This document shows positions 19,077 through 26,480 of a stretch of 64,000 nt of DNA, one piece after another; the first letter of the stretch is position 1; each line of letters begins with the position of its first letter. Source of the stretch: an uncultured Hungatella sp. GTDB lineage: Bacteria; Bacillota; Clostridia; Lachnospirales; Lachnospiraceae. The notes under the pieces were generated by a model. That model searched no databases. It saw nothing but the letters and a program-made list of their open reading frames with translations, and was not told where the DNA came from. The position numbers were made by a program, and so were the translations under genes. The stretch lies in contig CAMUJH010000002.1 of assembly GCA_947089145.1 (NCBI GenBank), forward strand, positions 90,146-154,145. The letters are read 5' to 3'.

Positions 19077-20111
19077 CTATATCAGATCCGGCAGCTCGCT
19101 TCTTAAATAAGCTGCCCTGGCCACATCCAGCTCCCCCTTGTCAAGAGGGCGGTCAGAAAGCTTCTGCAGATTGGCTGTCTGGATTCCAAGCATCAGCCTG
19201 AACACCGGACAGGGCTCCTTAAGCTTTACAAGGCCGTCGGCAATGCCGCTCATAATCTGGGATAAAAATGTCATGGCGTCTTTCATGGAAAGCCTTCTGG
19301 CATACCTTAAAACGCCATAGGATTTATATACCTCATCCTCCATCTCCAGGCGATGGCTGGCAAAGCCCATTTCCCGAATCTGCTTCTCCTGTTCGTCCAG
19401 CTGGGCAGCCACCTTGGCCACCAGGTCCGTCAGCTCCTTCTCTGTCCTTCCCATGGTCTTCTGATTGGAAATCTCGTAGAGGGCTCCGTAGTTCTCCCTT
19501 CCCTCCCCGTAAACTCCCCGGATGCTGACGCCGATTCTCCCCATGTCATTCAGCATGGCCGGGAATTTCTTCCCCATGGACAGGGTAGGCAGATGGACAA
19601 TGGCCGTGGCCCTTAATCCTGTGCCCACGTTAGTGGGATAAGACGTAAGATATCCGTACTTGTCGTCAAATGCATAGGAAAACCTGGCATTGACATAGTC
19701 ATCTACCTGATCCGCAGTCTTTAATGCCTCTGCCAGATGAAGCCCCGGCGCCCAAACCTGAATCCGAATGTGATCCGACCCGTTTAATACCAGGCTGATG
19801 TCCTCCTCCCTGGTAATCAGAATGGACATAGGTGCTTTTCTCTCCAGAATGGAAGCATTGAGAATCCGCCTTTCTTTAAGGGCTCTCCTGTCCAGTTCGT
19901 TTAGCTCATCCAAATAGGCAGACTCGTAATCCCGTCCGTCCAAATCTCCCAGATCCCGAAGGCCCTCATGCAGCCGGTTCAGCATCTCTCTGCTGTCCTC
20001 GTCGGAAAGTTTGGACGGAAACACATATTCCGACCAGTTGCGTGCCAGGCGCACTTTGCTGCATACAATATTGCTGCCGCCGTCCTGTACCTGTTCAAAC
20101 CACTTAAGCAT
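19077..20111 (-). CDS. mcsB: McsB-type protein-arginine kinase homologue with altered active site
   Basis: 344-residue phosphagen-kinase-fold protein, start ATG at 20111 overlapping the end of mcsA by eight bases. VRLARN (residue ~20), DYVNARFSYAFDDKYGYLT and PTNVGTGLRA identify McsB, which phosphorylates arginines on proteins to mark them for ClpCP. Two hallmark sites differ. The NEEDHIRIQ motif reads NGSDHIRIQ (residues 110-118), so the catalytic glutamates are gone. The catalytic cysteine of SCPTN is tyrosine (residue 158). The C-terminal RDxxRA phosphoarginine-binding motif reads LDVARA. It is in an otherwise normal mcsA-mcsB-clpC operon. It may be a pseudokinase adaptor or use other residues. 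Confidence 0.9.
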   Translation of the reverse strand: MLKWFEQVQDGGSNIVCSKVRLARNWSEYVFPSKLSDEDSREMLNRLHEGLRDLGDLDGRDYESAYLDELNELDRRALKERRILNASILERKAPMSILITREEDISLVLNGSDHIRIQVWAPGLHLAEALKTADQVDDYVNARFSYAFDDKYGYLTSYPTNVGTGLRATAIVHLPTLSMGKKFPAMLNDMGRIGVSIRGVYGEGRENYGALYEISNQKTMGRTEKELTDLVAKVAAQLDEQEKQIREMGFASHRLEMEDEVYKSYGVLRYARRLSMKDAMTFLSQIMSGIADGLVKLKEPCPVFRLMLGIQTANLQKLSDRPLDKGELDVARAAYLRSELPDLI

Positions 20112-20682
20112 CGGCTTCCTTCCCTTCCCGCAGCGCCCGGATTTTATCCCGGTACACTGCCGCATTCTCATAATCCTCTGTCCTTAGGGCCTCTTTAAGC
20201 TTCCTGTCCCAGGCGCGGATCTGCTGCTCCTTCGTGCTCTTGGTCTGCTCTGTCTCCTCTTTGGCCACTGCCGCCGCCTGGGCTTTGCTGCCGCTTAACG
20301 TCTCCTGATAGGCAGGGTGCTTTCCCATGTGGCTGTCACTGCCCTGAAGCTGCTTAATATTGTCATGAATCAGCAGGTCAAACATGGTGTAACAGTCCGC
20401 ACACCCGAAACAGCTGTTCTTTACAAATTCCTCGTAGGACGTGCCGCAGGTGGGACAGGTAATCTGGGACAGCCTGTCTTTCTTCTGAACCGGCCATTCA
20501 CTGCCAAGCAGCCCTGACAAAAGCTGAGCTAATGGAAATTCTCCGTCAAAAATAGCGGAATAAGGGCCGAAGTCCATCTCTTTGGCACACTGGGCGCAGA
20601 AATTATGCTCTGTCTTTACCCCGTTGATCACTTCTGTATATTGAATATTCGCTTCACGGATCTTGCACCTTTCACATAACAT
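20104..20682 (-). CDS. mcsA: McsA, zinc-finger activator of McsB/ClpC
   Basis: 192-residue cytosolic protein with two zinc-binding regions (CERC...CAQC at residues 3-35 and CPTCG...CADC near 75-100), an alanine/glutamine linker, and a C-terminal UVR motif (ENAAVYRDKIRALREG). McsA activates McsB and helps ClpC select substrates in Bacillus. It is 70 bases after the GntR gene and overlaps mcsB by eight bases. Confidence 0.92.
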   Translation of the reverse strand: MLCERCKIREANIQYTEVINGVKTEHNFCAQCAKEMDFGPYSAIFDGEFPLAQLLSGLLGSEWPVQKKDRLSQITCPTCGTSYEEFVKNSCFGCADCYTMFDLLIHDNIKQLQGSDSHMGKHPAYQETLSGSKAQAAAVAKEETEQTKSTKEQQIRAWDRKLKEALRTEDYENAAVYRDKIRALREGKEADA

Positions 20683-20752
20683 AACAATCCTCCATCATTC
20701 TTTATAGATACCCCAAAACCTCCCTGCTTTTCCATATGCTCCCCAGGGCGCA

Positions 20753-21136
20753 TCAGTTCTCTTCCCAATTGGCAAACACTTCATAAATCTCATCTACCAG
20801 CCGGTGAACCTCCTCCCGCCTGATGCCTTTGCAGATACCCTTGGCCATGGCAACTGCAATTTCCTCTTTCATCTCTTCCAGCCCTCTCTGTTTATCTACA
20901 TCCAGGGAGATAATGGCGCCTTTCCTCCGGTCAAGCTTTACAAACCCCTCCTGCTTTAACACAGAGTAGGCTTTATTTACTGTATGCATATTGATGCTGA
21001 TATTATCCGCCAGCTGCCGCACAGACGGCAAAGAATCTCCTTCCCGAATCCGTCCCGTGGCAATCCCAATGATAATCTGGTTACGAAGCTGTATGTAAAA
21101 AGCCTCGTCACTGTTAAAATCAATGCTTAGAATCAT
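20753..21136 (-). CDS. GntR-family (YtrA-type) regulator heading the mcsA-mcsB-clpC operon
   Basis: 127 residues: an N-terminal GntR winged helix (AFYIQLRNQIIIGIATGRI, SVRQLADNISINMHTVNKAY) and a short helical tail typical of the YtrA subgroup. GGTGGATAG precedes the ATG. Firmicutes normally have ctsR at this position, and neither ctsR nor its tandem heptad operator is present here. An inverted repeat overlapping the promoter suggests autoregulation. Control of the heat-shock operon by this protein is inferred from position. Confidence 0.88.
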   Translation of the reverse strand: MILSIDFNSDEAFYIQLRNQIIIGIATGRIREGDSLPSVRQLADNISINMHTVNKAYSVLKQEGFVKLDRRKGAIISLDVDKQRGLEEMKEEIAVAMAKGICKGIRREEVHRLVDEIYEVFANWEEN

Positions 21137-21152
21137 CTATCCACCATCTTTC

Positions 21153-21199
21153 GTTATATCTGTTATAGCAATCTTATAACATTACAGGGAATTCGTCAA
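21153..21199 (-). promoter_or_regulatory. Promoter and probable operator of the gntR-mcsAB-clpC operon
   Basis: TTGACG, 17 bp, TAAGAT on the minus strand. The inverted repeat GTTATA-7-TATAAC (21162-21180) covers the -10 box, and a third GTTATA half-site is at 21153-21158. This is a plausible binding site for the operon's own GntR protein. Confidence 0.65.
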
Positions 21200-21281
21200 G
21201 TAGAAATCTTTGCCACCCCAGGTATTCCGGCAAGGCAACAGTAACAGGGGCAGCCCCCTTTAGGCCGCCCCTGCATACACG

Positions 21282-23048
21282 TTACTCTAAATCAATTACT
21301 TCAAAGTCGTCATCCCCGTCCGTCTGATGCCTGGCCTGGCCGTTTCTTCCTGTCTGTGAAACTCTTCCGCTGCTTCTTGCAGCCTCCGTCCTGTCTCTGA
21401 CGGCGGTATTGCGCCCCGTAGCGCCTCTGGAAGTTTTGCTGCCCGGGGACGCTGCCCCCCGCACTTCATTTACGGGAATCGCCCTGGTGCCTCCCGAAAC
21501 AGGCCCGCCATGGCGCTGCTCAGGCCCTCCGCTTATGCGGCTGCCCCCTCTGGCTCCTCCGGCCGGACTGCCGCCCCTGTTTCCCATGCCTGGCTGGGAC
21601 ATGGCTCTCTGGGAACCTGCTCCTCTGGGACCTTTGCTGCCCTGTGTCTGCCCGCCTCTTCCGGAGCCTGTATTTTCACCCTGGTAACCTGCCCTCATGG
21701 GGTAACCTGCATAACTGTCATCATCAGGTTCTACCCTTCTGGCAAAAGAATAATCATCCTCCTGCCGGGCCTCTTCTTCCTCCTCCTCAAGCCCGCGCAT
21801 GTACTGCTCTTCCTTTGTCAGTCTTGTGCGCCTTTCCCTGGGGTCCACGTCCCACCCGTCGTCTTCATCATCCCTCTTCTCCATAAAATCATCTCTGCTG
21901 CGTCTTCCAAGAACAAGTATGATGAGAACAATAAGCAATATAACAATAACCGCAATAAGACCTATGATGATCCAAAAACGGATCTCATAATCGTGAAGCA
22001 GAGAATTGTATTCCGTGGCCGTGGCGTTATACTTCTCCTCAAATTCTCCGCCTCCGGCAGGATCATGGAAATATCTCTGAAGGGTCTTCTCTGTCAGGTC
22101 GTAACGGTAGTAGCCGCTTTCTCCGCTTTCATTAATGGCATAAAAAATACAAAATTCAGGGTTCTCATCCTCGCCCCATATCCACCCCTGAACCGCCTGG
22201 CCGTCAATGGTAATGGAACACTGCACAAACCCTTCCGGCACTTCCATCCCTTCCTGGGCGGAAATCACCGTTATGTCTCTCTCGTAAGTTTTTAAGGATA
22301 CCTGATCCGCCAGCGGAACCGAATCTCCCGGATCTCCCTCCACCTTTGTAACCTTGATCCGGTAAGTCCTGGTCTGCCCGTCAGCGGCAGTTACGGTACA
22401 CACAACCTCATTGTCTCCCAGCTGCAGCCCCTCATTTCCCGATACCGATACGCTGGAACTTGCATCCGCCGCCGGAGCGCTGACTGTAAGCGTATCCACG
22501 TCACCGCCGACTATGGCCGTGTAGTTCTCCGTCTCCGGAGAGAAAGCCGGCGAGAGCGTTCCCGGAGAGATCTGCAGGTCTGACAAAAGGGCGCCGTTGG
22601 CAGCGGCTGCCTCCCCTGTTATGGTAACCGCAGAGCTGCCCTCCTGGGCAACATTAACCAGCTGTCCGTTTCGGTCATACACTTCCTGAGTGCTGACGGA
22701 AATCGTGGTGGTTCCTGGCTTTAGCGCCTTAAACTTCAGCGTAAAAGCCAGTTCCGAATAATTGCCTCCCTGGGCTTCCCCGGCTACACGGATGGAACCC
22801 GCGTCGCCTGTAGCCCCTGTTCCCTCTATAAACTGCAGTGCCGACGCGTCATAGGACAGCATCACATTTGAGCTGTTAATCGTCTCATCGCCTGCAGCGC
22901 TGATCTTCATGTTGACCGTTACCTCGCTTCCCGCCTCCGCAGAGGGATCGGAAAATGCAATCCTGGCCGCCAAAGCCTGAAAGGACATGGCCAGACTTAT
23001 CAGAGAAACCATTGCGGCCCCTCCAAGGATTTTCTTTACTCTACTCAT
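21282..23048 (-). CDS. Surface membrane protein with cohesin and cadherin-like domains
   Basis: 588 residues. A signal peptide (MSRVKKILGG...ALAA) is followed by a cohesin-type beta-sandwich (about 28-145), a cadherin-like beta-sandwich domain (about 150-240), a module shared with the next gene (about 250-365, with EGFVQCSITIDGQ and YYRYDLTEKTLQRYFHDPA), a single membrane helix near 375-400 and a roughly 185-residue tail. The tail is acidic at first, then Gly/Arg/Ser-rich and disordered, and is probably cytoplasmic. Cohesins bind dockerins in cellulosomes, but no dockerin is seen here. It is the last gene of a three-gene group with a paralogue and a glucosaminidase, so a cell-wall role is likely. 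Confidence 0.78.
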   Translation of the reverse strand: MSRVKKILGGAAMVSLISLAMSFQALAARIAFSDPSAEAGSEVTVNMKISAAGDETINSSNVMLSYDASALQFIEGTGATGDAGSIRVAGEAQGGNYSELAFTLKFKALKPGTTTISVSTQEVYDRNGQLVNVAQEGSSAVTITGEAAAANGALLSDLQISPGTLSPAFSPETENYTAIVGGDVDTLTVSAPAADASSSVSVSGNEGLQLGDNEVVCTVTAADGQTRTYRIKVTKVEGDPGDSVPLADQVSLKTYERDITVISAQEGMEVPEGFVQCSITIDGQAVQGWIWGEDENPEFCIFYAINESGESGYYRYDLTEKTLQRYFHDPAGGGEFEEKYNATATEYNSLLHDYEIRFWIIIGLIAVIVILLIVLIILVLGRRSRDDFMEKRDDEDDGWDVDPRERRTRLTKEEQYMRGLEEEEEEARQEDDYSFARRVEPDDDSYAGYPMRAGYQGENTGSGRGGQTQGSKGPRGAGSQRAMSQPGMGNRGGSPAGGARGGSRISGGPEQRHGGPVSGGTRAIPVNEVRGAASPGSKTSRGATGRNTAVRDRTEAARSSGRVSQTGRNGQARHQTDGDDDFEVIDLE

Positions 23049-23180
23049 ATTATCTCCTGTCTTCTCCTTATCAGATTATCGTCACGTTTCTTCCCCGTCC
23101 TGCGCACCGCCGGCCTCTGAACCATCGGCACTCTGTTCAGGGCTGTCGGCTGTAAGCCGGATAGAAATTCCGGAATCAGA
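22969..23180. repeat. Gene-junction duplication, copy 1
   Basis: About 212 bases covering the 3' end of the 225-residue gene, the intergenic gap and the signal-peptide start of the cohesin gene. It aligns along its length with 23680-23892, which spans the corresponding junction one gene upstream. Confidence 0.75.
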
Positions 23181-23759
23181 AGCCCCTCCCTCCGGGTCAG
23201 GGCTTTCTCCTTCCGGTCCCGTGCCGTTTGCCGCGGTTTTTCTGTTTCGGGCGCCGCCCCGGCGCACCTCACGAATAAGCAAGATGACAATGACCGCAGT
23301 AAGAATTATGATGATCCAGAAACGGATCTCGTAGTCATGAAGCAAAGCATTATATTCCATGGCCGTGGCAATATATTTTTCCTTATACTCTTCAGCGCCG
23401 GCAGGATCATGGAAATATCTCTGAAGCGTATTCTCTGTCAGATCATAACGGTAGTAGCTGCTTTCCCCATTCTCATTCATACCATAGAAAATACAATATT
23501 CAGGGATCTGGTCATCTTCCCATACCCACCCTGGGACATCTCGGTCGTCAATGGTAAGGGAGCATGGCACAAAGCCTTCCGGCACCTCTGCCCCTTCCTG
23601 AGGGGAAATCACCATTATTTCCATCTCATAATCTCTTAGGGGTACCGGATCGGTCAGCAAAGCCTCTTCCTCCCCGGCTGCCAAAGCCTGAAAGAATATG
23701 GCTAAACTTATCAGAGAAACCGCCGCAGCTCCTCCAAGGATTTTCTTAACTCTGCCCAT
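23082..23759 (-). CDS. Small surface membrane protein, paralogue and probable chimera
   Basis: 225 residues. The signal peptide (MGRVKKILGGAAAVSLISLA) and the following module (EGFVPCSLTIDDR, YYRYDLTENTLQRYFHDPA, LLHDYEIRFWIII) match the downstream cohesin gene, but the cohesin and cadherin-like domains are absent. After one membrane helix (about residues 145-163), the last 45 residues (ending SDSGISIRLTADSPEQSADG...) match the C-terminus of the upstream glucosaminidase instead (PDSGVSIQIITGGPEQSTDG). It therefore looks like the fusion joint of a tandem duplication. Function is unknown; a wall-associated membrane protein is the best description. Confidence 0.75.
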   Translation of the reverse strand: MGRVKKILGGAAAVSLISLAIFFQALAAGEEEALLTDPVPLRDYEMEIMVISPQEGAEVPEGFVPCSLTIDDRDVPGWVWEDDQIPEYCIFYGMNENGESSYYRYDLTENTLQRYFHDPAGAEEYKEKYIATAMEYNALLHDYEIRFWIIIILTAVIVILLIREVRRGGARNRKTAANGTGPEGESPDPEGGASDSGISIRLTADSPEQSADGSEAGGAQDGEET

Positions 23760-23892
23760 ATCGTCTCCTGTCTTCTTTTTATCGGATTATTGTCACATTG
23801 CTTCCTCCAGGTCCTGAGCCGCTGGTTCCCGATCCGTCAGTGCTCTGTTCAGGTCCGCCGGTTATGATCTGGATGGAAACTCCCGAATCAGG
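23680..23892. repeat. Gene-junction duplication, copy 2
   Basis: Spans the 3' end of the glucosaminidase gene, the gap (GTCTCCTGTCTTC block) and the start of the 225-residue gene. It is similar throughout to 22969-23180 in the same orientation. Confidence 0.75.
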
Positions 23893-26133
23893 AGCCTGGC
23901 CCCCCGGGCTGGCGCTTCCGGCTCCCGGCCCTCCCGGCCCAGTGCCGTCTGACGCAGTTCCTCCGTTTGAAGTGCTGTTCTGACGCACCACATGAATCAC
24001 ATAGTAGGAAACTGTTCCGTTCTGTGCTTTTACCTGAATCGTAATATCCGTATTGCCGCTTTGCAGCTGTATGGTGCCGGTTCCCGTAACTACTGCATTG
24101 GAATCCGATGCCGCTGCCCGCACAGTGACCGATCCCACGGTCGGACTTACAATCACGTTGTAAGATGTAACATCCCTGCTGAAGGTAGGCGTCAGTGAAT
24201 AGCCGTCTACGCTTAAGCTGGAGAGTTTATTGTTGGGGCTGCTGTCTGAAGTAGGCTGCGCACACAGATCATTGGGCATGTTTTTGTAAACAGGAATTTT
24301 AAATTCCAAGGCCAGCTGTTTTAGCTGGCTGCTGTAGGCCTGCTCCAGTTTTGCACCCTCGGAAGCCGCCGCCTGTACATTGGTCATGTACTGGTGTTTA
24401 TATAGATTGCTTCCCTGAACATTAAATTTTTTTAAATAGAAGGTATCTTGTCCTGCATCCACATAGGTTGCGCCATAGTACATGGCTCCGCCCTGGATCG
24501 CCTTGTCTACGCTGTTCCAGGGCCGCTCATAGCTTCCGGACTGAGATGCAAACCACAGCCCCCTCTCAACGGCCTCCATGGTGCCGGACTTATATGCTTC
24601 TATATTAAAGAAGTTGTAATAGCCTTCATATCCGGCAACTGTCCCTGACACCCCTCTGCTTCCCTGAGTGCCCTGTTCCTGCAGAATCATGGCTGTCAGA
24701 ACATAAGGGTTAACTCCGGATCGGGCCGCGGCATTCATGATGATCTCCGCATAAGATGCCGTAGGAGCCGAATATGTACCTCCTGACTGGGAGGAACTTC
24801 CTCCAGGCCCTGCGCTCATCCCCGGACCTATGGCTGTCCCTACCCGTATGGTATCCCGTCTGTTAAGGGAAGCGCTGGGAGCCTGGAGGCTCACGTTGGA
24901 ATTCCCCCCTGACGCCGGAGCCCCGCCGCCGTTTGAAGAAGGACTGACTCCGGGCTGTACCCTGTCCTGGCTGCCTCCTGACGAAGTGCCGGGGCCTGCG
25001 CTGCCCTGAGTCTTATTTCCTGAACCAGAAGTTCCCGAACTGCCTGGTGCAGCGGAAGACCCGGATACGCCGCCTCCTGAAGACGGGCTGACTCCAGGCT
25101 GTACCCTGTCCTGGCTGCCCCCTGACGAAGTGCCGGGGCCTGCGCTGACAGTGCCCCCGGAGTTTGCGCCGCCTGCATTGCCCGACGACGGCTGGCCCGC
25201 AGAAGGTGTGCCGGGACCGTCTGTCCCCGATGTGGTTCCCGGGCCGTTTGTTCCGGACGAGGTGGTTCCCGGGCCGTTTATCCCCGGTGAAGTGGTTCCC
25301 GGACCGTTTGTCCCCGATGTGGTTCCCGGACCGTTTGTCCCGGATGTGGTTCCAGTTCCAGTGCCGCTGACGCTGGCGCTGTTATCCAGAAATGTACCCT
25401 GCACCATGCTTTTTATTCCGTCTATGGTATGGATATTACTGTTATATTTATGCCGGAGAAACTGAAAAACATACTTTTCGTTTAGAAAATTTCTTGGGTC
25501 CATGTAGTAGCTGATAATTTCTCTGGAAGCTGCCACCCAGGAACCGCTGTCAAAGGAGGGCCAGGTATTAGTCTCCCAGTTATAAGCCCCCGCCTCCATG
25601 GATTTCCAGGAGGTAGGGCTGCTTCCCGGCACCAGGTTCCTCCCAACCACGCTTTCATTATTAATGACATCATTCCAGTCCAGATTGGTATGCTGGGCCG
25701 TAAATACCCAATTGGGGTATTCTGCGTGAAGCTGCCTCAGCCCCGGTTTATAGCTTTCTGGAAATCCCTGGTTGGACAGATACTGTTCAAAATTTCCGTC
25801 TGACTGGTATGCGGTGGGAAACTTAATATAGTCGGAACGCACGTAACCTGTAGCCTGGGCTCCCCTGTTGGTAAACTGAATCTGATACCACACTTTCCCG
25901 TCGCTGCCTGTGGTCTGGCTCAACACGTTGACAGACGAACCATACGCCAGCTTTCCCACAGACTGATTCGCAGTTCCGGGTCCGCTCCTTACATTAAGGC
26001 TGGTAGCGGTTACTGTAGCCGTATCGGCCAGACTGACCACCGGGGATCGGCCCAGGTAATTTCCTGCGTAATTTATAGTCATAAACAGGACCAGCACTGC
26101 TGCCAGTCCCTGTTTGAATATTCGTTTTCTCAT
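23779..26133 (-). CDS. Secreted cell-wall glucosaminidase with SH3b and cadherin-like domains
   Basis: 784 residues from the ATG at 26133 (AGGAG eight bases upstream). A signal peptide is followed by an SH3b domain (about 35-100, SLNVRSGPGT... and WYQIQF), then a segment resembling the LytD family N-terminus (GFPESYKPGLRQLHAEYPNWVF). A long Gly/Ser/Thr/Pro linker with tandem GPGTTSGTN-type repeats follows. Next come a glucosaminidase domain (about 450-600, VNPYVLTAMILQEQG with the likely catalytic glutamate) and a C-terminal cadherin-like beta-sandwich. It hydrolyses peptidoglycan glycan strands outside the cell. It is split in an unusual way: the conserved N-terminal part and the catalytic part flank the linker. 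It is transcribed from a strong promoter and followed by two surface genes. Confidence 0.85.
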   Translation of the reverse strand: MRKRIFKQGLAAVLVLFMTINYAGNYLGRSPVVSLADTATVTATSLNVRSGPGTANQSVGKLAYGSSVNVLSQTTGSDGKVWYQIQFTNRGAQATGYVRSDYIKFPTAYQSDGNFEQYLSNQGFPESYKPGLRQLHAEYPNWVFTAQHTNLDWNDVINNESVVGRNLVPGSSPTSWKSMEAGAYNWETNTWPSFDSGSWVAASREIISYYMDPRNFLNEKYVFQFLRHKYNSNIHTIDGIKSMVQGTFLDNSASVSGTGTGTTSGTNGPGTTSGTNGPGTTSPGINGPGTTSSGTNGPGTTSGTDGPGTPSAGQPSSGNAGGANSGGTVSAGPGTSSGGSQDRVQPGVSPSSGGGVSGSSAAPGSSGTSGSGNKTQGSAGPGTSSGGSQDRVQPGVSPSSNGGGAPASGGNSNVSLQAPSASLNRRDTIRVGTAIGPGMSAGPGGSSSQSGGTYSAPTASYAEIIMNAAARSGVNPYVLTAMILQEQGTQGSRGVSGTVAGYEGYYNFFNIEAYKSGTMEAVERGLWFASQSGSYERPWNSVDKAIQGGAMYYGATYVDAGQDTFYLKKFNVQGSNLYKHQYMTNVQAAASEGAKLEQAYSSQLKQLALEFKIPVYKNMPNDLCAQPTSDSSPNNKLSSLSVDGYSLTPTFSRDVTSYNVIVSPTVGSVTVRAAASDSNAVVTGTGTIQLQSGNTDITIQVKAQNGTVSYYVIHVVRQNSTSNGGTASDGTGPGGPGAGSASPGGQAPDSGVSIQIITGGPEQSTDGSGTSGSGPGGSNVTIIR
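24935..25146. repeat. Two direct repeats of 68 bp within the glucosaminidase linker
   Basis: 24935-25002 and 25079-25146 are nearly identical and both encode GPGTSSGGSQDRVQPGVSPS. They form part of the low-complexity linker. Confidence 0.85.
25205..25366. repeat. Tandem GPGTTSGTN-type coding repeats
   Basis: About five imperfect units of roughly 27-30 bases (ccgggccgtttgtccc type) encode Gly-Pro-Gly-Thr-Thr-Ser-Gly-Thr-Asn. The tract is low-complexity linker and likely to vary in length between strains. Confidence 0.75.
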
Positions 26134-26178
26134 TGGTTTTTCTCCTAATAACCTTTTCCTTGCGCAGACATTACTGCC

Positions 26179-26208
26179 ATTATAAGGATAATTTGGGTCA
26201 TATGTCAA
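26179..26208 (-). promoter_or_regulatory. Promoter of the glucosaminidase/surface gene group
   Basis: TTGACA, 18 bp, TATAAT on the minus strand, 46 bases before the start codon. Confidence 0.8.
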
Positions 26209-26280
26209 CCAAAACACACAAAGTTCATGGGTTTGAATCAGAATTGTAAGTAAAAGTTAATTAAATTAGTAAGATCGTAA

Positions 26281-26480
26281 AGGTTATTTTGTCAGTGCAA
26301 AGTTGCACCGCAGCCGGCAAAAGCTGCCGCAAGCCAAAGAAAAGCCATATCCTGTCACGGTTCAGATTTGCCAGACGTTTCAAAGGACTCCAAAAGCGGG
26401 GTTCTTCTCTCAGGCATAAATCCCCTGTCAGAATATGGCTTCTCTCAGGCAAAATCACAAAACTGCCTGGATATTTTTTT
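26281..26480 (+). ncRNA. Possible plus-strand structured RNA ending in an orphan terminator
   Basis: This is the main content of the 345-base interval between the glucosaminidase and oadA. Elements on the plus strand: hairpin GTGCA-AAGT-TGCAC; hairpin GCAGC...GCTGC; a long-range stem AAGCCATATCCTG / CAGAATATGGCTT enclosing a GGGG/CCCC stem; a repeated TTCTCTCAGGCA block; and a terminator (CAGGCA...TGCCTG, then T7 at 26474-26480). No protein-coding gene on this strand needs that terminator. No convincing plus-strand promoter was found, and no known RNA class was matched, so the call is tentative. Confidence 0.4.
26446..26480 (+). terminator. Plus-strand intrinsic terminator abutting the oadA stop
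   Basis: CAGGCA, a 12-base loop and TGCCTG, then GATATTTTTTT. On the other strand the flanking run is A-rich and would not terminate oadA. The nearest plus-strand gene upstream ends at 10236. Confidence 0.65.

Noticed and set aside
21137-21200. CtsR operator before the clp operon
   Set aside because: No tandem GGTCAAA heptads are present; the only symmetrical element is the GTTATA repeat.
21510-22295. 261-codon plus-strand frame opposite the cohesin gene
   Set aside because: Shadow frame in GC-rich repetitive coding sequence; no family features.
24935-25366. CRISPR-like regular repeats
   Set aside because: The repeats are in frame, imperfect and encode Gly/Pro/Ser/Thr linker residues of the glucosaminidase; there are no unique spacers.
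26401-26460. Glycine riboswitch suggested by CTCTCAGGCAAAA
   Set aside because: Only the 3' motif is similar; the core CCGAAGG block and the 5' strand are missing, and no gene lies downstream on that strand.
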